A DNA stretch of 64,000 bases from Ruminococcus sp. (GTDB lineage Bacteria > Bacillota > Clostridia > Oscillospirales > Ruminococcaceae). The position numbers and the translations under genes were made by a program. The notes below the pieces were generated by a model. The model had not been told where the DNA came from, did not search any database, and saw nothing but the letters and a program-made list of their open reading frames with translations. Each line of letters starts with the position of its first letter. Positions within the stretch are counted from its first letter, which is position 1. This document shows, piece by piece, positions 32,604 through 40,450 of this stretch. Location: positions 1 through 64,000 of the forward strand of contig JAJQCE010000003.1 of assembly GCA_021202895.1 (NCBI GenBank). Direction: 5' to 3'.

Positions 32604-33629
32604 TTAAGATTTCTTATTTTTCCTAAACCCCTGCTTTGCCTGCTTCGGCGGATTCTTTTTGTCGGAGTATTTTGACTTGGATTGGTTTGAGACTTTGGAA
32701 TTTCGGCTGCCTGAATCATTTTTTGAATCCTTGCGGTCTGAGAGTTCTTCCTTTTCCAGCTTGTCAAGCTCCTTTTGCTCATCGGTATTAAGCTTCTGGG
32801 AGTCGTCGCTGCCAGCCTTGTGATTAAGAACGCTGACGTCAGCTTTGTTTAGATTGATAACGTTGTCGGTTTTGTCAAGCTTAATTTTCAGCGTTCCCGT
32901 AAGCAGGTTAGAATCGGTAATAACGCCATTTCCCTCGGCGGTTTTAACGTAAGAGCCAATCTTTGGAGTTTCTCTGAAAAGCTGCTCGTAGCCCTCGCTT
33001 TCGTATTTAAGACAGCACATAAGCCGTCCGCAGCTTCCCGAAAGCTTAGTCGGATTCAGCGAAAGCGACTGCTCCTTTGCCATCTTTACGCTCACGGGCT
33101 GAAATTCGCCTAAAAATCTCGCACAGCAAAAAGGCTGACCGCAGATTCCTATTCCGCCAAGCATTTTAGCCTCGTCACGCACACCGATTTGTCTAAGCTC
33201 AATTCTTGTGTGGAAAACACTAGCTAAATCCTTGACAAGCTCACGGAAGTCAACACGATTTTCAGCAGTGAAATAAAAGAGCAGCTTGGTGTTGTCAAAT
33301 GTACACTCGACATCAACTAAATCCATCGCAAGACTGTGCTTTTCAATTTTTTCCTCGCAGATTTTAAAGGCTTCCTTTTCCTTTTTCTTGTTGCGCTCAA
33401 TGGTTTCTAAATCCCTTTTTGTTGCCACTCTGATAATCGGCTTGAGCGGATTGGCAAGCTCGCTTTCTTCGATTTCCTTGTCGACTAAAACAACGTCTCC
33501 GCATTCTACTCCTCTTATCGTTTCGACTATAACCTTGTCGCCGTTTTTGACGTTAAGCCCATTAGGCGAAAAGTAGTATATTTTGCCGACGCTTTTAAAT
33601 CTGATACCGATGTATTTTACCTTTGACAT
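32604..33629 (-). CDS. ricT: PSP1-domain protein RicT (YaaT)
   Basis: 341 residues. The first 260 match the PSP1/YaaT family: YIGIRFKSVGKIYYFSP, the Cys block GICGQPFCCARFLGEFQPVS near residue 165, and SGSCGRLMCCLKYE near 200. These cysteines bind a 4Fe-4S cluster in the Bacillus RicAFT complex, which controls mRNA processing by RNase Y, sporulation and competence. The last 75 residues are a Lys/Ser/Asp-rich tail of low complexity. It follows holB by 19 bp, as in Bacillus (holB-yaaT). Partners RicA and RicF are not in the window. Confidence 0.93.
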   Translation of the reverse strand: MSKVKYIGIRFKSVGKIYYFSPNGLNVKNGDKVIVETIRGVECGDVVLVDKEIEESELANPLKPIIRVATKRDLETIERNKKKEKEAFKICEEKIEKHSLAMDLVDVECTFDNTKLLFYFTAENRVDFRELVKDLASVFHTRIELRQIGVRDEAKMLGGIGICGQPFCCARFLGEFQPVSVKMAKEQSLSLNPTKLSGSCGRLMCCLKYESEGYEQLFRETPKIGSYVKTAEGNGVITDSNLLTGTLKIKLDKTDNVINLNKADVSVLNHKAGSDDSQKLNTDEQKELDKLEKEELSDRKDSKNDSGSRNSKVSNQSKSKYSDKKNPPKQAKQGFRKNKKS

Positions 33630-33648
33630 TTATAACCTCCATGTATTT

Positions 33649-34623
33649 TTATTGCTGCATAAGCCTTGCCGTAAGCGCATTTGTAAGCGTTGAAATTAAA
33701 CAGTTTGCACTTGCACGGCTGCTAAAGTCGCTTAGCGTATCGTAAATCTCCGATAAAGCCGTTTCGCTGAAATCGGCGGCAAGCGCAGAGCATACTCTTT
33801 GTGAAAACGGCTGTGTGCAGACAGCACCTGCTCTTATCCGACAGGAATCTCTTACAATTCTTTTGAAATAAAACAGCGTTTCAATAAACGAATCCTTTTT
33901 GCCGTCAATTGACGAAAGCTCTTTCAAAAGCTGGTATTCGTTGAAAGAAGCAAGCGCATTTGCAGCGTTTAAAGCGGCTTCCGCTAAAAGCCGTGTCTTT
34001 TCATTTTCGCAGTAGTCAAGGCATCTGCCTATGTTGCCTCCGCACCGTCTTGCCGCTTCCTCGGAGAGCTGTGGATCAAAGCCGTTTTGAGTAAGGTAAG
34101 CAAGCGTGTTTGCAAAGCTGACTTCTTCAACCTGAAGATGAATCGCTCTTGAAATGATAGTGTCAAGAAAAAGCTCCTTTGAACGCATAGTTAAAATTAT
34201 AATTGCGCTGTCGGGCGGCTCTTCAATTAGCTTAAGCAATATATTTTGAATCTGCTTAAGCGTCTGAACAGAGCGGTCGAGATCAGGAATTAAAATCACG
34301 GTAAATTTGCCCTCGGTAGGCGAGGAATAAGCGTTTGAAATAAGCGAACGAATATGTTCAATCTTGTAGTTTCCCGTTTCTGAGGCTTCGGCGATAAGTA
34401 AATCGGGGTGAGCACCGCTTTCTATAAGCCTGCATTGACGGCATTTGCCGCAGGAAGCTCCGTTGCCCTTTTCACAGAGAAGCTGAGCGGCGACAGCCTT
34501 TGCAAGGGTCTTTTTTCCAAGTCCCTTTTCGCCTGTTATAATAATAGAGTGCGGCTCACGTTCCTTTTCAATAAGAGTGGAAACAAGCTCAAGCGCCGCA
34601 GTATTTTCACAAATTTGATTCAT
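33649..34623 (-). CDS. holB: DNA polymerase III delta' subunit
   Basis: 324 residues, part of the clamp-loader complex. TGEKGLGKKTLAKA is a Walker-like loop near residue 32. CGKCRQCRLIESGAHPDL is the zinc-binding module, with the Cys spacing of DnaX/HolB. KLIEEPPDSAIIIL is the family's conserved EEPP block. The usual SRC motif appears as ISRAIHLQVEE, without the Cys. The start codon overlaps the stop of darA by 4 bp. The order darA-holB-ricT matches Bacillus yaaQ...holB-yaaT. Confidence 0.92.
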   Translation of the reverse strand: MNQICENTAALELVSTLIEKEREPHSIIITGEKGLGKKTLAKAVAAQLLCEKGNGASCGKCRQCRLIESGAHPDLLIAEASETGNYKIEHIRSLISNAYSSPTEGKFTVILIPDLDRSVQTLKQIQNILLKLIEEPPDSAIIILTMRSKELFLDTIISRAIHLQVEEVSFANTLAYLTQNGFDPQLSEEAARRCGGNIGRCLDYCENEKTRLLAEAALNAANALASFNEYQLLKELSSIDGKKDSFIETLFYFKRIVRDSCRIRAGAVCTQPFSQRVCSALAADFSETALSEIYDTLSDFSSRASANCLISTLTNALTARLMQQ

Positions 34624-34943
34624 AGCTGCTCAAATCTTTCTATGTCGGTGACAAAAATAGTTGCGCCGCCGATTGTAACCTCAATAGGATACGATTCAGA
34701 GCCGCCCATTTCCATAATTGCCGATGAGGGAACAAGCTGCTTGCGCATACGTGAATGTTCACGGCAGGTTTCTATAACGGTGTCAACCTCTGCGTCCTGA
34801 CAGCAAACCATAAAGGTGGTGTTGCCGGCAGATAAAAAGCCGCCTGTAGAAGCGAGCTTTGTCGCACGAAAGCCCTTTTTAAGTAGAGCCTTTGAAACTG
34901 CATAGTTGTCGTCGTTATTTACAATTGCATAGACCAGCTTCAT
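34620..34943 (-). CDS. darA: Cyclic-di-AMP receptor protein DarA/PstA
   Basis: 107 residues, the PII-like YaaQ family (PF06153) that binds cyclic di-AMP. MKLVYAIVNNDD, KGFRATKLASTGGFLSAGNTT and VTIGGATIFVTDIE are the family blocks; the TGGFL loop contacts the nucleotide. Family length is about 109. The target of the ligand-bound protein is still unclear in all species. Translational coupling to holB is shown by the 4-bp overlap. No thymidylate kinase gene lies before it, unlike Bacillus. Confidence 0.93.
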   Translation of the reverse strand: MKLVYAIVNNDDNYAVSKALLKKGFRATKLASTGGFLSAGNTTFMVCCQDAEVDTVIETCREHSRMRKQLVPSSAIMEMGGSESYPIEVTIGGATIFVTDIERFEQL

Positions 34944-35000
34944 AACTAAATACTCCTTTTTATTGAAAAATCGAGTTGGATTTTACATTTATATTAACTA

Positions 35001-36332
35001 TTATAACACATCTATTTGAAAAATGCTATACCTTTTTAAAATTTTTATTGTTTCCGAGGTGATTTTTTCTCCTGCAATTACCACAGCGACAGACGGCTGA
35101 CAGGATACAGCGTGAGCCGCACAGATTTTTCCTTCGGCGTCGTCAACGCTTGTTTTTTTCGATTTGCTGAGCATGGCTTGACGAACGCTCATGCACTTTT
35201 GTGGTTGATTTTTCTTTGAAAAAAACAGCGTTGATTCGGATGATAACGGCTTGCGCTTTTTAAGAGCGGTAAGAAAGCTTTCAAGCCTTGCAAAGTCATT
35301 TTCAGAGTTGTAAGGCGAAAGCATTAAAACCACATAGCTATGGTCGGAATATTCGCACTCCATGGAAAGCTTTCTCATTTCATCGGCAAGCTCGTTTCCG
35401 CTGAAGCCGATTTTTTCAGCGTCAATCGTAATTTTCATCGGCTCTTTGGAAATGTCAGGAATTTTAAGCTCCTTCATCAGAGCCTTGACTTTTTCAGTTT
35501 GTTTGCAGCACTGACGGATTTTTTTCGGCAAATCGTCAAGTAGACTATCAGCGCAAAGGTCAAGCGACTGCATTATAAGGTATGACGGGCTTGTTGAGCC
35601 GAAAAGCGCCATGGAGTCCTTTGCAAGTCCGCAAAATTCCTTTGGAGCGGATTTTGAGATATGAAGATAGCCGCCGCCTGTGTAGACGGGAAGCGTTTTG
35701 TGCGCAGAGTCAAGAGCTATGTCTGCACCTAAATCCAACGGATGAATTGATGGATTTAAAAATTTAAGATACGCTCCGTGAGCGTTGTCGCAGATTAAAA
35801 ATGTGCCAAATTCACGGCAAACCTTGGAGATGGACGCTATATCAGTAATATTTCCCAAATAATCGGGCGAGGTTATGTAAACGGCGTCAACCTTGTTTTC
35901 GGACAGAGCGGAGCGCAGGTCTTCGGCGGTGATTTCGGATTGACAAAGGCTTTGCGGCGGATTAGTCGGGTAAAGCCAGACAGGCTCTATGTCTAAAAGC
36001 GCACAGGCGTTTAAAAACGCACGGTGACAATTTCTGGGGGAAGCAACTGTGATTTTTCTGCCGAAAAAGCGTGTTAAAATGCAGAGAGCGGAATTTATTG
36101 AAAGGGTAGAGCCTTGAGTGGAGTAGCAGGTTAGGGCGCTGCCGTAGGCTTGGGCGGTTTTTGATTCGCTCATTGCGATGATTCCGCTTGAGCTGTAGAG
36201 ATAGTCTGCACCCTTTATTTCTGTTATATCAAGGCTTTCAAGACCGTGGAGATTAGCTCCTTTATGACCTGGCATATGAAAGCGTGAGATTTCAGAGGAG
36301 GCATAGTCCTTTGCAAAATTGTATATTTCCAT
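35001..36332 (-). CDS. YaaO-like PLP-dependent decarboxylase (Orn/Lys/Arg decarboxylase family)
   Basis: 443 residues, fold type I. FHMPGHKGA is the N-terminal family signature, CYSTQGSTLSINSA binds the PLP phosphate, LICDNAHGAYL provides the ring-binding Asp, and ALDSAHKTLPVYTGG carries the PLP Lys. It lacks the C-terminal extension of biosynthetic enzymes and is shorter than the decarboxylase at 60425. It sits where yaaO does in Bacillus, upstream of darA-holB-ricT. The substrate is unknown; arginine or lysine is likely by family. AAAGGAA precedes the ATG. Confidence 0.87.
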   Translation of the reverse strand: MEIYNFAKDYASSEISRFHMPGHKGANLHGLESLDITEIKGADYLYSSSGIIAMSESKTAQAYGSALTCYSTQGSTLSINSALCILTRFFGRKITVASPRNCHRAFLNACALLDIEPVWLYPTNPPQSLCQSEITAEDLRSALSENKVDAVYITSPDYLGNITDIASISKVCREFGTFLICDNAHGAYLKFLNPSIHPLDLGADIALDSAHKTLPVYTGGGYLHISKSAPKEFCGLAKDSMALFGSTSPSYLIMQSLDLCADSLLDDLPKKIRQCCKQTEKVKALMKELKIPDISKEPMKITIDAEKIGFSGNELADEMRKLSMECEYSDHSYVVLMLSPYNSENDFARLESFLTALKKRKPLSSESTLFFSKKNQPQKCMSVRQAMLSKSKKTSVDDAEGKICAAHAVSCQPSVAVVIAGEKITSETIKILKRYSIFQIDVL

Positions 36333-36346
36333 GAAATTCCTTTCAG

Positions 36347-36601
36347 TTAGCTGCCGAAGCTCTGGACAGTTTCTAAAATGTGGGAAAGCTTAGTCATGCC
36401 ACGGCGGATTGTTCGGCTTACCGTCGAGGGGCTTACATCGCACCTTTGCGCTATTTCTCTTATGGTAAGCTGATCCTTATAATATAACATTATATAACAT
36501 TTTTGCGTTTTAGTCAACTCGTTATCTATTAAATTTATTATTTCAAGCGAGTGATTTTCAAGCGTTCTTCTCGAAAGAGTTGGTTTTAGCATTGGCGGCA
36601 T
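36347..36601 (-). CDS. Sigma-70 region-4-like helix-turn-helix protein
   Basis: 84 residues. LTIREIAQRCDVSPSTVSRT is a sigma region 4 / LuxR-type HTH, preceded by an amphipathic stretch IINLIDNELTKTQKCYIMLY. There is no region 2, so it cannot be a complete sigma factor. Its start (AAAGGAG just upstream) lies 44 bp inside the preceding gene in another frame, implying coupled translation. It resembles small phage and mobile-element regulators of the DUF1492/ArpU kind. It ends 14 bp before the YaaO-like gene, and both probably belong to one operon. Confidence 0.75.
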   Translation of the reverse strand: MPPMLKPTLSRRTLENHSLEIINLIDNELTKTQKCYIMLYYKDQLTIREIAQRCDVSPSTVSRTIRRGMTKLSHILETVQSFGS

Positions 36602-36884
36602 TTCTCCTTTCCTTTTCTCTGGCTGCTAAGCTGGGATTCAGGGGAGGGGGTGCGGCTAGCCTGTCGAGCATTTCGGCGGCATATTGCAGATTTTTGCGCG
36701 CTTGATAAAGCGTGTCGAGGCGAAGCTCTAATTTTTTTAGCACGGTGTGGTTGGGACGACCAGAGATAAGATGTCGGATTTCATCGATGCGATTGTTAAT
36801 TGTTTCCAATTCCTTGTAATAGCGGGTTCTTAGCTGCTCGACTGTCGCAACTGGATTTTCTTTTGTGTTATAAATTCTCATCAA
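36558..36884 (-). CDS. Small coiled-coil protein paired with the sigma-4-like gene
   Basis: 108 residues, mostly helical: RTRYYKELETINNRIDEIR and LKKLELRLDTLYQARKNLQ predict an antiparallel coiled coil, followed by a Pro/Ala/Arg-rich tail. I do not recognise a family. It is similar in layout to the N-terminal half of DUF1492-type phage proteins, whose C-terminal half is a sigma-4-like HTH; here the two halves are separate overlapping genes. It is first after the promoter at 36936-36963. Confidence 0.65.
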   Translation of the reverse strand: MMRIYNTKENPVATVEQLRTRYYKELETINNRIDEIRHLISGRPNHTVLKKLELRLDTLYQARKNLQYAAEMLDRLAAPPPLNPSLAAREKERRNAANAKTNSFEKNA

Positions 36885-36935
36885 ATGTTTTGCTCCTTTC
36901 TTTTGAAGAATATTTGTTCTTTTCCTTCAATTTTT

Positions 36936-36963
36936 ATTATATTCGGATTTTAAAAAAAGTCAA
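36936..36963 (-). promoter_or_regulatory. Promoter of the coiled-coil/sigma-4/yaaO/darA/holB/ricT operon
   Basis: Minus-strand TTGACT (36958-36963), a 16-bp spacer and TATAAT (36936-36941), 50 bp before the first start codon. The gap from 36885 to 37418 holds this promoter, the divergent promoter at 37148-37176 and AT-rich sequence without other supported features. Confidence 0.75.
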
Positions 36964-37147
36964 GCAAAAGAACAAAAGTTTGTATGCTTGCACAAAAATG
37001 TGGAGAAATTTTTGGGTAAAAAGTACAAATGTTCTCTTTAGTACTATTTAACTAAATTTAACTGAAAATCGGAAATTTTTGCTCCGAAACAGAGCATTTT
37101 TGTGCAAAATGAGGAAAAAAAAACGTACACTTTGTGCAATATTAACG

Positions 37148-37176
37148 TTGCATTTTGAAAAAAAGTGTGGTATAAT
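37148..37176 (+). promoter_or_regulatory. Promoter of the DUF896-WYL operon
   Basis: TTGCAT (37148-37153), 17 bp and TATAAT (37171-37176). It leaves a long leader of about 235 nt in which I see no gene or clear riboswitch. Confidence 0.75.
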
Positions 37177-37418
37177 ATATATACGGCGCATTTTGTGGGA
37201 GATTTTGCGGACTTGAAAAATAGAAAGCAAGGCAGATAAAAGATGAATTTTTGAAGAGTCCAAAAAATTTACACGGCAAGCGTCTTGACAAGTGTAAAGG
37301 ATTTGCAAATTACATTTATTGGAAGTGGCTTCGGGCTTGAACCGAAAACGGAGAGCTGCGTTATTACCAAAAGCTAGTAAGAGCAAATTGATTTTCCGGA
37401 AACAAGGAGAAGAAAATT

Positions 37419-37673
37419 ATGGAGAGCTGGAAGCTTGAGAGATTGTCCGAGCTTACCGCTATTTCACGCACGAGGGAATTTACCGAGAGCGAGAAGAAGG
37501 AAAGAGAGAGCCTGCGAATGGAATACCGCATGGCGGTTTTGGGTTCTCTCAAGGCGGATTTAGAGCAGGTGACGATTAAAGAGCAGGATGGAACGCTTCA
37601 CAAGGCTGTTGACGGTCAGAGTGAGGACGAAAAAACGAGCGAGGAGGTGCTGAACGATGGCGGGCGCATCTAG
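37419..37673 (+). CDS. DUF896 (YnzC-like) small protein
   Basis: 84 residues. The first 60 match DUF896: RLSELTAISRTREFTESEKK, then LRMEYRMAVLGSLKADLEQV and IKEQDGT. The Bacillus members YnzC/YneB are small helical-hairpin proteins; some sit in the LexA regulon. The last 20 residues are acidic and variable. AAGGAGAAG precedes the ATG. It overlaps the WYL regulator by 17 bp, so the two are co-translated. Confidence 0.85.
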   Translation: MESWKLERLSELTAISRTREFTESEKKERESLRMEYRMAVLGSLKADLEQVTIKEQDGTLHKAVDGQSEDEKTSEEVLNDGGRI

Positions 37674-38619
37674 GCAAAAGCAGAAGCTGCTGGTTATGGA
37701 GCGGCTGTTTATGGAGCGCACGGACGAGGCGCACGCAATTACGGGAAACGAGCTTATACGGATTCTCGGAGATATGGGAATTAAGGCGGAGCGCAAGACG
37801 ATTTACGACGACATTGCGACGCTTTGCGATGTGGGACTGGACATACAGACGACAAAGTCGGGACATTCAAACGCCTACTATTTAGACAACAGGCTGTTCA
37901 GCGACGAGGAGCTTAAGGTTTTGGCGGACTGCGTTGCGGGGTCGAGATTCCTTACTATAAAGAGGTCGAACGAATTTATAAAGAAGCTGCAAACGCTTAC
38001 GAGCGAGCAGAAAGCGCCTATGCTCAGGAGGTCTGTACATATTGACAGCCGAACTAAATCACCGAACGAGGCGTCCTACAAGGCGGTGAGTGCGGCGCAG
38101 GAGGCTATTTTTTCAGATAGGCAGATTGAGTTTTTGCTTTCTGAGGCGGGAGCTGAGAGGAGGAAGCAGGGAAAGCTCACTTTAGCTTCGCCGTATTTTG
38201 TAGTGCTTGAGGGGGATTACTATTACATAATCTGTCTGACGGCTGACAGAGAGGTCGCAAGGCTGCGGGCGGACAGAATGACTGAGGCGGCGGTTTCGAG
38301 AGAGAAGAGAGTTGCTCTGAGCGAGGACGAGGAGCTTAGAATGCGCAAGCTAAAGTCGCCTAGCGGCACGGAGGAGCAGCTAAGGCTCTGTTTTGACAAG
38401 GAGATTCTCGGCGAGGTTTACGACAGATTCGGCGACAAGATTACGGTCAGGGAGAACCTTGACGGGAGCTTTAGCGCGGACGTTACCGCACAGCTTTCAA
38501 ACGTATTTTGGGGGTGGCTGTTTGCGTTCGGCGAAAAAATTAGAGTTATCGCACCAGAATATGTTTCGGAGATTGCGGGGGAGAAGATTGAGAAGCTCAG
38601 GGAGCTTTACAAACAATGA
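37657..38619 (+). CDS. WYL-domain transcriptional regulator
   Basis: 320 residues. An N-terminal DeoR-like winged helix (MERLFMERTDEAHAITGNEL, ERKTIYDDIATLCDVGLDI) is followed by a WYL domain at about 140-230 (LASPYFVVLEGDYYYIICL, VARLRADRM). The C-terminal WCX extension ends in GEKIRVIAPEYVSEIAGEKI. WYL regulators bind nucleic-acid or nucleotide ligands and often control DNA-damage or defence genes. The start inside the DUF896 gene is preceded by GAGGAGG. No defence genes are adjacent; the regulon is unknown. Confidence 0.9.
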   Translation: MAGASRQKQKLLVMERLFMERTDEAHAITGNELIRILGDMGIKAERKTIYDDIATLCDVGLDIQTTKSGHSNAYYLDNRLFSDEELKVLADCVAGSRFLTIKRSNEFIKKLQTLTSEQKAPMLRRSVHIDSRTKSPNEASYKAVSAAQEAIFSDRQIEFLLSEAGAERRKQGKLTLASPYFVVLEGDYYYIICLTADREVARLRADRMTEAAVSREKRVALSEDEELRMRKLKSPSGTEEQLRLCFDKEILGEVYDRFGDKITVRENLDGSFSADVTAQLSNVFWGWLFAFGEKIRVIAPEYVSEIAGEKIEKLRELYKQ

Positions 38620-38650
38620 GTTCTACAATTTTTGAAATTTTTATTCATAG

Positions 38651-38693
38651 AGAGAAGCCATGTTCTTTTTGAGCATGGCTTCGCCTCCTTTTT
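38651..38693 (+). terminator. Terminator after the WYL regulator
   Basis: Perfect 9-bp stem GAAGCCATG / CATGGCTTC followed by GCCTCCTTTTT. The rest of the 302-bp gap to 38921 is the promoter region of surface protein 3. Confidence 0.82.
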
Positions 38694-38803
38694 GGAGAAA
38701 AAATTACAGAGCGGTATCAGCTTTATTGCAAAAGGTGACGAGTTTTGTAACATTTTTATTGAAAGTGCATAAAAATATAAGGAAAATTTGTTCAAATTGA
38801 CTA

Positions 38804-38832
38804 TTGCAAACAGATGAGCGGTGTGCTATAAT
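38804..38832 (+). promoter_or_regulatory. Promoter of surface protein 3, conserved with surface protein 4
   Basis: TTGCAA (38804-38809), 17 bp and TATAAT (38827-38832). The sequence upstream back to about 38741, including TTGACTATTGCAA, closely matches the region before surface protein 4. Confidence 0.8.
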
Positions 38833-38921
38833 AAAAATACGAGGGGGCGTATTATACTCAAAATATGGGATCATTCGTTTTTGCGCCCTAAAATTTTTAT
38901 ATTAAATGGAGGATTTTTAAA

Positions 38922-40175
38922 ATGAAGGCTACAAAAATTTTAGCCGGTATGTCGGCAGCGGCATTTGCGGCTTCAATGTTGACGATGATTAGTGCATCGG
39001 CAGATGATGTGTCAATTACGGCTACTCTCGGATACGCTAGTAGTGATTGGGGCTATCAAGACTGGGATACAAGCGTAACAATTACAGGAGATGGAGCTTA
39101 TTCGATCACTTCTGCTTGCACAGTTGACGGCGCAGCAGTGCTTGTTATCGATTTAGCAGATGCGTCAACTAATTATTCGGAACTTATTGCTACTCTTGAT
39201 GCCATAACAGTTGATGGCGATGAGATCTCATTTGATTCTACTAAAATCGTTTATGGAGATCTTGAGGGTAATGGAAGCTACAGAATCGAGATCTATAATG
39301 AATATGGCACCACAGCTTCTGATTCTGGAATTACCACAAGTGATTTGAGCGGATCTTCTGTTACTGTAACATTTACTGTTTCCGGCACTGGCGTTGAGGC
39401 TTCGACGGATGGCGATAGTACCGACGATACCGATGATACAGAAACATCTGACGTTGTTCTTTCTGACACAGAGACCGACCTCGGAACAGACTGGCAAACA
39501 TCGGTTCAAATTTCTGCTGACAGTTTTGCAGATGCAGCTGTAGGCGATACTATTACAATAAACGTTACAGAAAGCAGTGACGTTGATTATTGGCAGCTGC
39601 AGCTGATGGACGGAACTTGGACTGCTTTTGCTCTTGATGATCTTAATGAATATAATACTGTAGATCTTGCTTCTGGTGATACTTCTTACACATTTACAAT
39701 TACGGAAGATATTCTTACTGCGCTTCAGTCATCTGGTATGATTATTTCTGGTTATGGAGTTACTGTAAACTCGGTTGTACTTACCACATCGGATTCGACC
39801 GATGATACAGACGATACCGATGGCACAGACGATACTGACAGTACAGACGATACCGATGGCACAGACGATACCGACGGTACAGACGATACTGACAGTACAG
39901 ACGATACTGACAGTACAGACGATACTGACAGTACAGACGATACCGACGACACGGATGACACCGATGACACAGACGACACAGATTCTGATGAAGACGAGGA
40001 TTCTTCAGAGGACGAGGATTCTGACGAAGATGAGGATTCTTCAGAAGACGATTCATCAACATCAACTACCACAACAACTACAACAGATTCCAACCCGTCA
40101 ACAGGCGCTGCTGCGCTTGGCACATTAGGGCTTCTGCTTGCAGGTGCTGTTGTCACAGTTGTCAAGAAGAGATAA
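38922..40175 (+). CDS. Surface protein 3 of the paralog family, wall-anchor-like
   Basis: 417 residues. The signal peptide MKATKILAGMSAAAFAAS is nearly identical to that of surface protein 4. The family domain (residues about 28-160) includes GDGAYSITS, DSTKIVYGDLEGNGSYRIEI, YNEYGTTASDSGI and VTVTFTVSGTG. A second beta-rich region (about 175-285) starts with TDWQTSVQI. A stalk of repeated DDTDST/DDTDGT follows, then an Asp/Glu/Ser run. The C-terminus is NPSTGAAALGTLGLLLAGAV plus VKKR: an NPxTG motif, hydrophobic stretch and basic tail that fit a sortase signal. Ligand and function are unknown; a carbohydrate-binding role is only inferred. Confidence 0.82.
   Translation: MKATKILAGMSAAAFAASMLTMISASADDVSITATLGYASSDWGYQDWDTSVTITGDGAYSITSACTVDGAAVLVIDLADASTNYSELIATLDAITVDGDEISFDSTKIVYGDLEGNGSYRIEIYNEYGTTASDSGITTSDLSGSSVTVTFTVSGTGVEASTDGDSTDDTDDTETSDVVLSDTETDLGTDWQTSVQISADSFADAAVGDTITINVTESSDVDYWQLQLMDGTWTAFALDDLNEYNTVDLASGDTSYTFTITEDILTALQSSGMIISGYGVTVNSVVLTTSDSTDDTDDTDGTDDTDSTDDTDGTDDTDGTDDTDSTDDTDSTDDTDSTDDTDDTDDTDDTDDTDSDEDEDSSEDEDSDEDEDSSEDDSSTSTTTTTTTDSNPSTGAAALGTLGLLLAGAVVTVVKKR
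39801..39980 (+). repeat. 18-bp tandem repeat encoding an Asp/Thr stalk
   Basis: Imperfect copies of an 18-bp unit encode DDTDGT or DDTDST about eight times, then pass into DDTD units. Copy number can change by slippage without loss of frame, altering stalk length. Confidence 0.85.
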
Positions 40176-40202
40176 TTAAGAGCTTGACTAAGCTGAAATA
40201 AA

Positions 40203-40245
40203 CAACAAGCCGTTCCACTAAGGAGCGGCTTTTGTTGCTTTTTTT
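40203..40245 (+). terminator. Terminator after surface protein 3
   Basis: Stem CAACAAGCCGTTCC / GGAGCGGCTTTTGTTG (wobble and mismatch allowed) followed by CTTTTTTT. Confidence 0.85.
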
Positions 40246-40342
40246 ACAAATTGGTTTCATTTTTTCTTATGGAGAGAATAAGTTTGTAACAATTTTGTTT
40301 AAATTGCATAAGAAAACGAGAAAAGTTTGTACAATTTGACTA

Positions 40343-40371
40343 TTGCAATTGTGGAAGATGTGTGATATAAT
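40343..40371 (+). promoter_or_regulatory. Promoter of surface protein 4
   Basis: TTGCAA (40343-40348), 17 bp and TATAAT (40366-40371), preceded by the same TTGACTATTGCAA block as surface protein 3. The match extends back to about 40281. Confidence 0.8.
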
Positions 40372-40450
40372 ATGTTTACGGATTATCAAAGGACTTATTG
40401 TGCCTTTGAAAAAACAAATTAAAAAATTTTGAAATTGGAGGAATTTTAAA

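Noticed and set aside
39801-39980. Short direct repeats that could suggest a CRISPR array
   Set aside because: The unit is 18 bp, contiguous and in frame with a coding sequence; there are no spacers and no cas genes.
39752-40165. Long antisense frame of Ser/Val repeats
   Set aside because: It is a by-product of the repetitive Asp/Thr stalk coding sequence.
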